From contig NZ_AUNI01000009.1 in assembly GCF_000447795.1 (NCBI RefSeq), positions 248,001 through 312,000 on the forward strand: a DNA stretch of 64,000 bases, given 5' to 3'. The position numbers were made by a program, and so were the translations under genes. The stretch is from Bacteriovorax sp. Seq25_V (GTDB lineage Bacteria > Bdellovibrionota > Bacteriovoracia > Bacteriovoracales > Bacteriovoracaceae). This document shows positions 7,730 to 16,199 of the stretch, in pieces (within the stretch, counting starts at the first letter, position 1; every line of letters begins with the position of its first letter). The notes beneath the pieces are model-generated. The model was not told where the DNA came from. It searched no databases and was given only the letters and a program-made list of their open reading frames with translations.

Positions 7730-9248
7730 TTCCAATAAGTCCAAATATAAAAATCATGAGCCCAGTATAATTTAAAAAACCATATTTTAAATATAACGAG
7801 GGCTCATACTTCACACTATTAAATTTAAAATCTAATGTAGTCTGTTCAAAATTCTTAGTTCTTGCAATCTCTTGTCCATTTGCATTCATTCCAAGTGAGA
7901 TACCAGTGTTTGTTGCTCGTACAAGTGGTAGCCCAAATTCATAGCTTCTCCATTTAGCAAGGAAGAGATGTTGCTCTTGTTCAGCATAAGGACCATACCA
8001 AGAATCATTAGTGAGATTCATCATAAAAGAAACCTCATCATCGACAGAGTTTAAATAACTTCTTAAGTATTCAGGAAAAAGAATTTCATAGCATATTAGA
8101 CTAATAAACTTTGAACTCCTTAAAGTGAAGACAGTCGAGTTTTGTCCCTTTGCAAAAAAGGAAATATTTCTAACATAAGGAGCGATATGACGATTAAGAG
8201 AGCCAAATGGAAGACCTTCTCCAAAAGGGATTAGGACTCTCTTGTGATAGACCTTATCCATTGTTGAATCTGCATTAAACTGTATGGCAGTATTATACTG
8301 TTGCTCGTATGAGTCCATTCTTTGATGAGCAAGGTCGTAAGTACCAATAAATAATTTAGCACCACTTCTTTCAATCGTATCCTGAAGTTCCCAAGGTGCC
8401 TTAGGAGAGTGAGTCGTCGAAAGAACACGTGGATAAGCCGTCTCTGGCCAAATTACGAGATCAGTGTCACTTGGAAGATCTTTTAGAGACATCGCCTTAT
8501 ATGTATTTACTACTTGAGAAGCTGCTAGTTGCAATCCTTGCTCTGATTTTAATTTAAGATCATTTCCTATATTTGCTTGCACAATTCTGAGGTTTAATTC
8601 TTCATTTGTTTTTGATTCTATCTTTCCTGCAAGAAAGTTGATTGTCAGTAGAACCAATGAAAGGACCAGATAAAGATTACTTTTTCTTATCTTTTGCTTC
8701 TTTAAGATAATTCCAACTGCTATCAGCATTGTTAGAGCAGAGTAGAAAGGCACTCCAAAAATTCCTGCAAGGTTAAGATATGGGGTTAGTACTTGCCATG
8801 GGTGTCCCAGGTGGGCGGGAAACTGCTGAGGAATGTAGTATTCGAGAGTCGTGTAAACGAAGACTAAAATTGCAGGATAAATGATTGTTGTTGAAAATCT
8901 CTTCTGTACATAGTGTGAGATGCAAGTAAATAGAAGAATATGTGGAGCAATGATTAGAGTGAACAATTGCCACATGAGTATATTAAAAGGAGGGTAGAGT
9001 CCACCAAACTCGAAAAGAGTAAAGTTTAGCCAGTAATACCCTACACAGTTATAGCCCCATATATAAATCAAAGTATTGAAGAGTTTCTTTTTTAAAGTCA
9101 GCCCTGAATTAAAAAACTGAGAAAGAAAAATTGCACTGGAAATAATTATTCCTGGCATAAAATATGATGTTTCAAAAAATGGAAAGGCGAGAGCGTAAAG
9201 AGCACCACCAATGAAGAAGATAATTTCGTTTTTATATTTCATCTTCAT
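7689..9248 (-). CDS. lnt: Apolipoprotein N-acyltransferase
   Basis: Inner-membrane enzyme that adds the third acyl chain to the N-terminal Cys of lipoproteins. The N-terminal half has several hydrophobic segments. The C-terminal half is a nitrilase-type domain with the catalytic Glu in LVIWPETAYP, the Lys in YHKRVLIPFGEGLPF and the Cys in LICYEILFPEYL. It is followed by NDSWYGPYAEQEQHLFLAKW and RATNTGIS, as expected. The length of 519 residues is standard. ATG 9248 is used; a second ATG lies two codons in. A functional Lnt fits the many lipoproteins in this window. Confidence 0.95.
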   Translation of the reverse strand: MKMKYKNEIIFFIGGALYALAFPFFETSYFMPGIIISSAIFLSQFFNSGLTLKKKLFNTLIYIWGYNCVGYYWLNFTLFEFGGLYPPFNILMWQLFTLIIAPHILLFTCISHYVQKRFSTTIIYPAILVFVYTTLEYYIPQQFPAHLGHPWQVLTPYLNLAGIFGVPFYSALTMLIAVGIILKKQKIRKSNLYLVLSLVLLTINFLAGKIESKTNEELNLRIVQANIGNDLKLKSEQGLQLAASQVVNTYKAMSLKDLPSDTDLVIWPETAYPRVLSTTHSPKAPWELQDTIERSGAKLFIGTYDLAHQRMDSYEQQYNTAIQFNADSTMDKVYHKRVLIPFGEGLPFGSLNRHIAPYVRNISFFAKGQNSTVFTLRSSKFISLICYEILFPEYLRSYLNSVDDEVSFMMNLTNDSWYGPYAEQEQHLFLAKWRSYEFGLPLVRATNTGISLGMNANGQEIARTKNFEQTTLDFKFNSVKYEPSLYLKYGFLNYTGLMIFIFGLIGITSKIPLLKDRAF

Positions 9249-9307
9249 ATCATACTAAGCTCAATTTAAATTTGCCAGAAGCTACTGAGCTTTATTACAA
9301 TAAATAT

Positions 9308-9952
9308 ATGGATATCGAATTTTTAAATGACGTAAAAAATAATTCTCATCTCTTTCATCAAGGTGAGGGAGAGGTTTGCCCGAAATGTGATTCATTTGCT
9401 TATGATAGTGGTGTTTGTGATACATGTCACTATGATGGAAATAAATCAGTTCTAGGTGAACCGCTAGGGGAGAAGTCATTTTATACGATGAAGGAGAACT
9501 TCTTTCTTTCTCTTTCTCGATTAGAAAGAGAACATCCAAAATTATTCCTTGAAGATAATAGATTCAAGCAATATATCAATAAAATCAAACTGAGATATAA
9601 CGATCTTCTTGATTACTTTTATAGTGATAAGAGCATTGCTGATAATAATCGAGCACTGTACTTACAGGAGCTTCGAGATACGATTCTTGAATTGATGGAT
9701 TTTGGGGTTGAGGAAAGTGAGCTGTGGCATCCGCTTAATCGTCGTAATGTCGAAAATCACTCTCTATTTTCAAGAATCAAAGATGTTATCACTGAATATA
9801 ACCTAGAGAAAGCTTCTGTTAAAAAGCTCTCTCTAAGTTATAAATTCGGGGGGATTATTTCAATTGGTACTATTTTGTTAACTTTGATGATGGTGACAGT
9901 TTTGATGTGCCTGTCTTACACATTTTTAACTTATTCAAAGTTTTATAATTAA
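9308..9952 (+). CDS. Zinc-ribbon protein with C-terminal membrane anchor, unknown
   Basis: Not recognised as a named family. Near the N-terminus CPKCDSFAYDSGVCDTC forms a C-x2-C / C-x2-C zinc ribbon. A long charged helical region follows, and a single strong transmembrane segment lies at the C-terminus (IISIGTILLTLMMVTVLMCL). This suggests a tail-anchored cytoplasmic protein. ATG 9308 is preferred over an in-frame TTG at 9272. The last 4 bp overlap the convergent subtilisin gene. Confidence 0.65.
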   Translation: MDIEFLNDVKNNSHLFHQGEGEVCPKCDSFAYDSGVCDTCHYDGNKSVLGEPLGEKSFYTMKENFFLSLSRLEREHPKLFLEDNRFKQYINKIKLRYNDLLDYFYSDKSIADNNRALYLQELRDTILELMDFGVEESELWHPLNRRNVENHSLFSRIKDVITEYNLEKASVKKLSLSYKFGGIISIGTILLTLMMVTVLMCLSYTFLTYSKFYN

Positions 9953-11112
9953 CGGTTAAGTCTATAGATGATTTTTCCCGTTGTTTTAGAGTTTGCTACA
10001 TCTCTTGATTTCTCATTCTTTGCAACTTTTGAATCATTTCCGTGGTTAAGTAATTTTGCTGCTAGCTCTTGAGCTTTAGCTGCATCAACTCTTCCTTCTG
10101 ATTTACACTTATTAACAAAGCTAAATTCTTTCTTTGCTGATTCTGTAATTACTTTCTTCATTTGAGCAGCTGTAATTTCTGGGAATTGAGCTTTTAAAAG
10201 AGCTGCTACTCCAGAAACAAATGCTGTCGCTTGACTTGTTCCAGTTAAGAAACCTGCTTTTCCAAAGTTAAGTGCAGACTTAATTCTGTAACCTGGTGCT
10301 GCTACGTCTACGCTGTTCTTTCCGTAGTTAGAAGAGCTTAGAATTTGTAGACTTTGATTATAAGCAGTTACTGTAATAATGTTGCTAAGTTTATAGCTTG
10401 CTGGAAAGTAAGCGTTCTTTTCTTGGTCAATATTTGACTCTTCATTACCAGCAGCAGCTACAACTAGAATTCCTTTTGCTTCAGCTTTCTTAAGGATTTC
10501 AAGTTCTGCATAATCTGGCTCTGGACCTCCACCTGAGTAGTTAATAATATCGACACCACTATCAACTGCGTATCTAAGTGCAGCGATTGTAGAATCTAGA
10601 TTATCTTTACCTGATGCTGTTTTATCATAATACTTTAATGGTAGAATTTTTACTTTTGGGAATACACTTTTAATAATCCCTGAAACGTGAGTTCCATGTC
10701 CGTGAGTATCAATTGGTTGAAGCTTATTTTTAGTACTTTTAGAAAAGTCCATTCCGTAATTTGTAGAAGATGCCGTACCATTCTTTGTATAAAGATTATC
10801 TTTTAAGAATGGGTGAGTTGGATCAATTCCTGTATCAATAACGGCCACAACGATTTCTTTCTTACCTTCAAACTTCTTCCAAGCATCTACAATATTAATA
10901 GATGATGATTGGTTCTCTGGTTGAACACCCCAGCTCACATAACGTGACTTTAAGATGCTTTCAGAATCAAATGATTCTTTTTGAAATTCTGGCTTAGTAA
11001 TCTTTTGCTTAAGATCATTTAAAGAGATCGAAGGAGTTTCAGCAAACGTGAGCGAAGTAACAGCTAAAAGTGATGCAGCAAGGATAAATGGACGTGTTAA
11101 AAATTGCTTCAA
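9949..11112 (-). CDS. Secreted subtilisin-like serine protease (S8 family)
   Basis: A 387-residue secreted protease with an N-terminal signal peptide (FILAASLLAVTSLTFAE) and a short propeptide region. The catalytic triad is intact: Asp in VVAVIDTGIDPTHPF, His in DTHGHGTHVSGI and Ser in LTGTSQATAFVSGVAALL. The Ser motif has QATAF where the family usually has MATPH. The oxyanion-side AAAGNEESN motif is present. The C-terminus is a basic tail rather than an extra domain. In a predatory bacterium it could help digest prey, but that is inference. Confidence 0.93.
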   Translation of the reverse strand: MKQFLTRPFILAASLLAVTSLTFAETPSISLNDLKQKITKPEFQKESFDSESILKSRYVSWGVQPENQSSSINIVDAWKKFEGKKEIVVAVIDTGIDPTHPFLKDNLYTKNGTASSTNYGMDFSKSTKNKLQPIDTHGHGTHVSGIIKSVFPKVKILPLKYYDKTASGKDNLDSTIAALRYAVDSGVDIINYSGGGPEPDYAELEILKKAEAKGILVVAAAGNEESNIDQEKNAYFPASYKLSNIITVTAYNQSLQILSSSNYGKNSVDVAAPGYRIKSALNFGKAGFLTGTSQATAFVSGVAALLKAQFPEITAAQMKKVITESAKKEFSFVNKCKSEGRVDAAKAQELAAKLLNHGNDSKVAKNEKSRDVANSKTTGKIIYRLNR

Positions 11113-11263
11113 AATATTCTCCTACTTAATACTATTTTTAATTGCTCACTTCTGACAATTAATTTGTCATGTATTACAAAGCAATACTGATGCCAGATAG
11201 GTGAGTAATATAATCAGGAACTTGAGTCTCTAGTGTCTACTTGATGTGTTCAATTTTTTCATG

Positions 11264-11331
11264 GGTGTCAAAATACTAATCACTTTTCTTGGGGGCGGTG
11301 TCTATTTGACGGTCACTTTAGCACTGACACC
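11264..11331. repeat. GGTGTC direct copies with inverted TGACACC, possible enhancer sites
   Basis: GGTGTCA occurs at 11264-11270 and GGTGTC at 11297-11302, with the inverse TGACACC at 11325-11331. They lie about 35-100 bp upstream of a sigma-54-type promoter, where bacterial enhancer-binding proteins usually bind. The role is inferred from position and symmetry. Confidence 0.4.
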
Positions 11332-11362
11332 ACTTAAATAGATGAATTCTTGTACAAAATTT

Positions 11363-11377
11363 TGGCCCAGGCTTTGC
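11363..11377 (+). promoter_or_regulatory. Candidate sigma-54 (-24/-12) promoter
   Basis: TTGGC...TTGCT: the GG at 11364-11365 and GC at 11376-11377 have exactly the spacing of the consensus TGGCAC-N5-TTGC. The expected start site is near 11389, leaving a ~36-nt leader with a strong Shine-Dalgarno before the small secreted ORF at 11425. The rest of this 312-bp gap holds no other gene I can support. Confidence 0.6.
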
Positions 11378-11424
11378 TCATAGATTGGTAGGCAGGATGC
11401 CTAGATGAGTTCAAGGAGAGAAGC

Positions 11425-11673
11425 ATGAAATTAGTAAGTGTATTTCTATTAGGGTTATTAGTAACAGTTCTAGCTATGTTTAATGAACAGACTCAGAACG
11501 GGGAGGTAACAGGAATTGGATTTAATACAAGCAAGCGTAATTTGGCTTCGACAAAGGCATTATATGCTACAAATCTGGATAAAGAGGTTTCGAAGTTAGT
11601 CGCCTTTAAGGCAGCAGATCACTTTAAATATCGAGGTGAAATTTTTCAACCAATAAAAAAGGCCAGTTATTAA
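11425..11673 (+). CDS. Small secreted protein of 82 residues, unknown
   Basis: Not recognised. AAGGAGAG is placed 6-8 bases before ATG 11425, a near-ideal ribosome binding site. The N-terminus MKLVSVFLLGLLVTVLAMF is a signal peptide or anchor. The remaining ~62 residues are basic, ending in EIFQPIKKASY. A terminator follows at once, so this is a monocistronic unit behind its own sigma-54-type promoter. No paralogue is in the window. Confidence 0.7.
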   Translation: MKLVSVFLLGLLVTVLAMFNEQTQNGEVTGIGFNTSKRNLASTKALYATNLDKEVSKLVAFKAADHFKYRGEIFQPIKKASY

Positions 11674-11690
11674 CTGGCCTTTCTTTTATT
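11658..11690. terminator. Bidirectional intrinsic terminator
   Basis: AAAGGCCAGT (11658-11667), loop TATTA, ACTGGCCTTT (11673-11682), followed by CTTTTATT. On the minus strand the hairpin is followed by TTTTTTATT, so it also ends the convergent DksA-like gene. Confidence 0.85.
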
Positions 11691-12060
11691 AACTAACTCG
11701 CTTGAAACGATGGTCAGATCTTTCTCTTTCTTCAGCGTGAGCAATACAATATTCGGCCCATGGCTGATTCTCTAGTCTTTTATGAGCAATTGGCTCATCA
11801 CAATCCTCACAGTGTCCGTAACTTCCTTCGTTGATTCTTTGAAGTGCGAATTCTATGTGTCTTAACTTATTTAATTCTCTATCTCTCATGTTAAATGAGA
11901 TTTCTTGTTCAATTACATTTTGAGCGATATCTGCTTCATCCGGAAGATCATCTGAAGAAATATGTAAATCGTCTCTTTTAGAAAGAATACCGCTATTTAA
12001 TATTTCAGACTTCATTTGAAGAAGCTTTGCTTTGAAGTACTCTAATTTTTCCTTATCCAT
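11689..12060 (-). CDS. DksA/TraR-family zinc-finger transcription factor
   Basis: Predicted RNA-polymerase secondary-channel regulator of 123 residues. The N-terminal half is a helical hairpin with the acidic tip motif DEADIA (the family D-x-x-D-x-A). The C-terminal zinc finger is HCEDCDEPIAHKRLENQPWA then YCIAHAEE, i.e. C-x2-C ... C-x2-H with His in place of the last Cys. The final residues are basic. A good AGGAGG-type site precedes ATG 12060. It is shorter than E. coli DksA (151 residues). Confidence 0.85.
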   Translation of the reverse strand: MDKEKLEYFKAKLLQMKSEILNSGILSKRDDLHISSDDLPDEADIAQNVIEQEISFNMRDRELNKLRHIEFALQRINEGSYGHCEDCDEPIAHKRLENQPWAEYCIAHAEERERSDHRFKRVS

Positions 12061-12108
12061 TTATCTTCCTCCTTGAGAAGCTTATTTCTAAACAATGCTA
12101 GGCACAAT

Positions 12109-12155
12109 AATTTTATAATCTAAATAAGTATTATAAAATTGGGGCAATGATTGCC
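12109..12155. repeat. Two inverted repeats in the dksA-like/flavin-reductase-like divergent region
   Basis: AATTTTATAAT (12109-12119) and ATTATAAAATT (12130-12140) form an 11-bp perfect inverted repeat with a 10-base spacer. Directly next to it is GGCAATGATTGCC (12143-12155), a perfect odd palindrome. They lie in a 283-bp divergent gap and are candidate operator sites; nothing else was seen in the gap. Confidence 0.4.
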
Positions 12156-12343
12156 TTAGCTCCTCAAACAAATTAGATTGTTTTTGTGCTAAAACAATAT
12201 AGGCCTTATTCGGAAGATGAGCTTAAAAAATTAAGATATCTGTGTTTTTATAGCTGTTTGGAGATTTTTGCCGAAATGAACACGTGTAGATTAAACTTAA
12301 AAATAGCCAACAATATTAGTCAAAATTAGATAAGGAGTTGAAA

Positions 12344-12817
12344 ATGAGTAGAGATATTGCAAAAGCAGTGGGGCATATCCCGTCTGGTCTATTTGTTGTT
12401 ACGACAAATAATAATGGTCAAAAAGACGGCTACCTTGCAAGTTGGGTACAGCAAGTTTCTTTTTCTCCACTAATGGTAGCTGTAGCCATTAAGGAAGATC
12501 GTGTTTGCTACGGTCCAATTAAGGAAGGCCAGACTTTCACAATCAATATCGTCGGAAAGCATGACATGAACTACTTGAAGTACTTTTGGAGTGGTTATGG
12601 ACCTGAAGATAATCCATTTTCTGAAATCGCGCATCGAGATGGAGATCATGGGGGAGTTATTCTTGAGGGAGCAAAATCGGCCATTGAGTGTAAGATGGTT
12701 TCGATGCAAAAGCCTGGAGATCACACCATCGTATTTGCGGAGGTAATCGCAAGTTATGTTAATGATGAAGCAGCCGAGGTCAAGACTCATATTAGGAAAT
12801 CAGGACTCGATTATTAA
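12344..12817 (+). CDS. Flavin-reductase-like FMN-binding split-barrel protein
   Basis: About 157 residues of the flavin reductase-like domain. The segment SGLFVVTTNNNGQKDGYLASWVQQVSFSPLMVAVA follows the family pattern (G-V-x-V-V-T-t, then S-F-x-P-P-L-v-x-v), cut here by my reading into its halves GLFVVTT and VSFSPLMVAVAI. The stretch TFTINIVGKHDM also fits. The partner or substrate is unknown. ATG 12344 has AAGGAG six bases upstream; the in-frame TTG at 12338 abuts that site and is unlikely. Confidence 0.82.
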   Translation: MSRDIAKAVGHIPSGLFVVTTNNNGQKDGYLASWVQQVSFSPLMVAVAIKEDRVCYGPIKEGQTFTINIVGKHDMNYLKYFWSGYGPEDNPFSEIAHRDGDHGGVILEGAKSAIECKMVSMQKPGDHTIVFAEVIASYVNDEAAEVKTHIRKSGLDY

Positions 12818-12901
12818 ATAGATTTTGTAAATTTTTCAAAAGCTATATCCAACCATTACAATCCTTCGATATGAGAGAAGAATCATATTTGGGGGGTTGT
12901 A

Positions 12902-13378
12902 ATGAGTAGGATTAAGTTTATTCTTGTCGCATTTTTTGTCGCGATTTCTGCATTTGGTGCTGTTAATAAGTATCATGCAATGAATGTTTTCAAAGGTGAT
13001 TATAAATTTAAAAATCCACAAACAGGCAATGATGTACTCTTCTCAATCACAAATAAGGGAGAGATCACTTTATTAGAGAATGATGATTTCTATAACGCAA
13101 AGGTTGAAGTACAATCGCTTGGAAATAATCTTGGACCAGATGGTTTAAGTGTGATGACTGTCATGCTTGCTGGTGGAAGTGATGAGCAGACAATGACAAC
13201 TTTTATTAGGTTATACCCTGTTCAAATAGATGATAAGGACTCTGTTAAGGTCGCGATGATAGATGCAATTCAAGTGGAAAATGATGGTCCAAACGGTGTA
13301 ACATTTTTAACAAGAGAAAAAATTAAACTTTATAAGAAATTGAAAAATTCAGATAAATACTTCGCTGTCGGTAACTAG
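12902..13378 (+). CDS. Secreted protein of unknown function
   Basis: Not recognised. There is a clear signal peptide (FILVAFFVAISAFGA) and a mature ~138-residue protein rich in beta-strand-like stretches (YKFKNPQTGNDVLFSITNK, EITLLEND, TFIRLYPVQID). It has no Cys in the mature part and no catalytic motif. The leader before the ATG contains a G6 run rather than a classical Shine-Dalgarno. The 3' end overlaps the convergent PilZ gene by 4 bp. Confidence 0.6.
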   Translation: MSRIKFILVAFFVAISAFGAVNKYHAMNVFKGDYKFKNPQTGNDVLFSITNKGEITLLENDDFYNAKVEVQSLGNNLGPDGLSVMTVMLAGGSDEQTMTTFIRLYPVQIDDKDSVKVAMIDAIQVENDGPNGVTFLTREKIKLYKKLKNSDKYFAVGN

Positions 13379-14472
13379 ACCATTTTTAAGTAGGAGCGGG
13401 GATCTAAAATGATTTCCCCACTTCTTTCCTTTTCACTAATAAATTTACATATAGCATCTTGGGCCTTGTTAATTGCCGAAGCAGGTTTTTGCTCATCAAG
13501 CTTTTCTAAGAATTCATCTCGGATACTGTCTGTGACTTCACTAAATAGATCAAAGATTAACTCTTTTGATGACATTCTCATGGCACAAGCTAGGAGATCA
13601 TGATTCACTTCGAGTAAGAAGGCACGTTTCATTTCAATTGTGAGGTAGCGAAGGCGATCAATGTCCTCGGAGCGTTCCCTAATATTGAGGGCTAATTGCT
13701 TATTAGACTGGGCAATAGTTGAAATTGCTCTTTTAAATTCATCAGGGTTTAGCCCATTGAATTTAGTTGTATCAAGTCCTTTTATCTTCTCTTGTTTCGA
13801 TTTAACTATTTTACTAATAGAGCGGTATGAAATCGAATCCATTGGCGAAGTGAACTCAACACCTATTTGAATAAGTTCGCTATTCGCTTCGCGAGAAAGT
13901 TTAAATGGAGTAAGGTAAATGACCCTTGCTTCTAATACTTCTTCAAGGTTTTGATCAGTAAGACTTACAATTAAGATTTTATTATTCTTACTAATCTTAT
14001 TCCTATCCTTCTGGTTAACAACAAAACTTAAACCTGTTGTCGAAATATCAGTAAGAATATGATTATGAATGATTTCAGAGTCATCAGTGTGAAATGAGAT
14101 ATTCTTGAAATCTTGGTATTTATAGTAGAAACGTTTTGAAACTCTAAGATCTCTAAATTTTACTTCAGTTGGAGTTTTAAAACTGATGATATTCCCGGTT
14201 TCAATCGTGAAGATATCTTTTTTAAAAAGCATATCTCTTTTTGGATAGTGAAAGAAAATAGGGTTTTGCACATGGATTCTTCCATAAGCATTTTTATATT
14301 TTTCATCGAGTTGGATTTTACAATTTTGACTTGATACTTCTGTGAAGTAGCCAGAGAATTTTTCGCGATAGTCATCAAGAGTCTGCCACATTTCGACAGT
14401 CTCAAGTTGTTCCTTCATGCGATTAAACTCAGCCTCTATGTAGTCAGGAGAGTAACAAGACCAAAGGTTCAT
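13375..14472 (-). CDS. PilZ-domain protein, possible cyclic-di-GMP receptor
   Basis: A 365-residue cytoplasmic protein. The PilZ signature lies in the middle: RVSKRFYYK (R-x3-R-like) followed about 30 residues later by DISTTGLSFVV (D/N-x-S-x-x-G). Beta-strand segments follow, up to LIQIGVEFTSP. About 130 residues precede it with no known motif, and a helical C-terminal region of ~130 residues follows. Its start overlaps mltG by 4 bp, so it is the last gene of a ruvX-mltG-PilZ run. Binding of c-di-GMP is inferred from the motif. Confidence 0.72.
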   Translation of the reverse strand: MNLWSCYSPDYIEAEFNRMKEQLETVEMWQTLDDYREKFSGYFTEVSSQNCKIQLDEKYKNAYGRIHVQNPIFFHYPKRDMLFKKDIFTIETGNIISFKTPTEVKFRDLRVSKRFYYKYQDFKNISFHTDDSEIIHNHILTDISTTGLSFVVNQKDRNKISKNNKILIVSLTDQNLEEVLEARVIYLTPFKLSREANSELIQIGVEFTSPMDSISYRSISKIVKSKQEKIKGLDTTKFNGLNPDEFKRAISTIAQSNKQLALNIRERSEDIDRLRYLTIEMKRAFLLEVNHDLLACAMRMSSKELIFDLFSEVTDSIRDEFLEKLDEQKPASAINKAQDAICKFISEKERSGEIILDPRSYLKMV

Positions 14473-15503
14473 TGTTTAAGATCTCTCCAACTTTTTCCAG
14501 CTCTGTTCTTTCTATTGATCTGCCAAGTTTTAACAGCTTCATTGTGATCTTTATAGCTTTTAGAAAAGATATGAGTACCATCATTCTTACTTACAAAGTA
14601 TAGAAACTGATGTTGCTCTGGCTCAAGCACAGCTTTAATCGATTCTATTCCAGGATTTGAAATTGGACCAATTGGAAGGGCAGGTATCTTATATGTATTA
14701 TAAGGAGTTTTCTCAAGAAGATCTTTTTTTCTAAGGTTACCATTGTAGTTTTCATAGATTCCGTAAATCGTTGTCGGATCTGATTGAAGTCTCATTCTCT
14801 TTGCTAGTCTATTATGAAATACACCAGCGATACGAGGTCTTTCAAACTTTGCACCTGTTTCTTTTTCTACGATGGAAGCAAGAGTGATGACTTCAAATTT
14901 AGAGAGATTTGTTTTTGAAAAATCAAGATCAGCTGTCTTTGCTTGGAACACATTATACATTGACTCGATAACAAACTTTGGAGTTGAATTCGGAGTGAAG
15001 TTATATGTATCGGGATAAAGATAACCTTCAATTCTTTGAGCATTTAATCCCAGACTTTTTACAAAGTTTTCGTTTTTAGCAAGTCGAATAAATTCATCAG
15101 CAGAGGCAATGATTTTTGCTTCCTCGAGAATCTTAGCGACCTCAAAGAGGTTCTTTCCTTCTGGAATCGTAACCTTTGTTGTTATTGAGCGACCACTAGT
15201 TAAAAGTTCAAGTACTCCTGACATTGTAAGACCTTGTTCAACTTCGTAAACTCCAGCTTTGAATGAAGTGAGCTTTTGACTGAACTTAGAGTAACGGTGA
15301 AAAAGTCTTGCACTATAAATCATCTTATTGTCAGCAAGGCGGAAATTGATTGGGCCAAATGAATCACCTGGCTTAATTTCAAAAGTTGTTGTTGGGCCTT
15401 TAAACTCCCAGACGTAAATTCCGTAATAAATATGGATTACTGAAAGAATTAAAGCGAAGGCCGGGGCCAGAAATAAAAATATAAAAAGATTTTTCTTACT
15501 CAT
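14469..15503 (-). CDS. mltG: Endolytic murein transglycosylase MltG (YceG-like)
   Basis: Membrane-anchored lytic transglycosylase that cuts nascent peptidoglycan. One N-terminal transmembrane segment (FIFLFLAPAFALILSVIHIY) is followed by a LysM-like part and the YceG domain. That domain has the catalytic Glu in LASIVEKETG, then RPRIAGVFHNRLAKRMRLQ, SDPTTIYG, YNTYKIPALPIGPISNPG and a FLYFVSKNDGTHIFSKSY C-terminal block. The length of 344 residues is normal. It overlaps the PilZ gene by 4 bp; the pairing may couple wall cleavage to c-di-GMP, which is inference. Confidence 0.93.
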   Translation of the reverse strand: MSKKNLFIFLFLAPAFALILSVIHIYYGIYVWEFKGPTTTFEIKPGDSFGPINFRLADNKMIYSARLFHRYSKFSQKLTSFKAGVYEVEQGLTMSGVLELLTSGRSITTKVTIPEGKNLFEVAKILEEAKIIASADEFIRLAKNENFVKSLGLNAQRIEGYLYPDTYNFTPNSTPKFVIESMYNVFQAKTADLDFSKTNLSKFEVITLASIVEKETGAKFERPRIAGVFHNRLAKRMRLQSDPTTIYGIYENYNGNLRKKDLLEKTPYNTYKIPALPIGPISNPGIESIKAVLEPEQHQFLYFVSKNDGTHIFSKSYKDHNEAVKTWQINRKNRAGKSWRDLKQ

Positions 15504-15541
15504 TAAAATAGTCTAGCTATTAATGAAGAGAAATCAAGCCC

Positions 15542-16003
15542 TTAAATTTTCCTAATAAAATCCTCAAGAATTATTATTGCACTAACTTCATCTATTTTTT
15601 TAGGGTCTACTGTGAAGTTATACTCTGCAGAGTTTAACATTCTTTCTTTAGCAGTGACTGTTGTCAGCGTTTCATCTTGCTCAATAACGAGGACGTCTTG
15701 AAATTTTTCTCTTACTGCATCACAAATAGATTTTAATTCACGCGTCTTATCTGTTTCAGTACCATCAGTAAGGTAAGCAATGCCAAAGATAATGACTTCA
15801 ACGAAATCATCTTCAATAATTTGAGCGATCTCTTTAAAGAAGTGCTCAAGTCCTGAATTTATAATTCTACCACGGGATATTGGATAGGGCTCACGACCTG
15901 GTGTAAAGGTAGCAAGGCCTATGACTTTTTCACCAAAATCAATTGATAAAATAGTTTTGTTTTTGAAGAGTTCGTAATTTGGGTAGTGCTTAAAATCTTG
16001 CAT
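15542..16003 (-). CDS. ruvX: RuvX/YqgF-family Holliday-junction resolvase-like nuclease
   Basis: An RNase H-fold nuclease of 153 residues, implicated in pre-16S rRNA maturation and proposed as a Holliday-junction resolvase. Visible motifs: LSIDFGEKVIGLA (catalytic Asp), FGIAYLTDGTETDKTRE (family G-x-P-x-x-x-D-G), EQDETLTTVTAKERM and the terminal IDEVSAIIILEDF (usual D-x-x-A-A-x-x-I-L). It is the first gene of the run with mltG, a pairing common in bacteria. Confidence 0.88.
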   Translation of the reverse strand: MQDFKHYPNYELFKNKTILSIDFGEKVIGLATFTPGREPYPISRGRIINSGLEHFFKEIAQIIEDDFVEVIIFGIAYLTDGTETDKTRELKSICDAVREKFQDVLVIEQDETLTTVTAKERMLNSAEYNFTVDPKKIDEVSAIIILEDFIRKI

Positions 16004-16052
16004 GCAATCTATTTAAATTAGGTTGTGCTATACGTCAATGATTGATATTGTG

Positions 16053-16081
16053 TTGACTAATGTCCCATAGGCGCATAATAT
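16053..16081 (+). promoter_or_regulatory. Sigma-70-type promoter for rho
   Basis: TTGACT (16053-16058) and TAATAT (16076-16081) are separated by 17 bp. The expected start is near 16088, leaving a ~112-nt AT-rich leader before rho, which in other bacteria is used for autoregulation. Confidence 0.65.
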
Positions 16082-16199
16082 AAATTTATCCAAATAAACC
16101 CCAAAAAAATACCTTTATTAATATAATCAATAACTTAGAGGCATTCTCAACTTTTCAATTAATAATTATATAAAATTTCTATCAGGAGTATCAGCGGCT

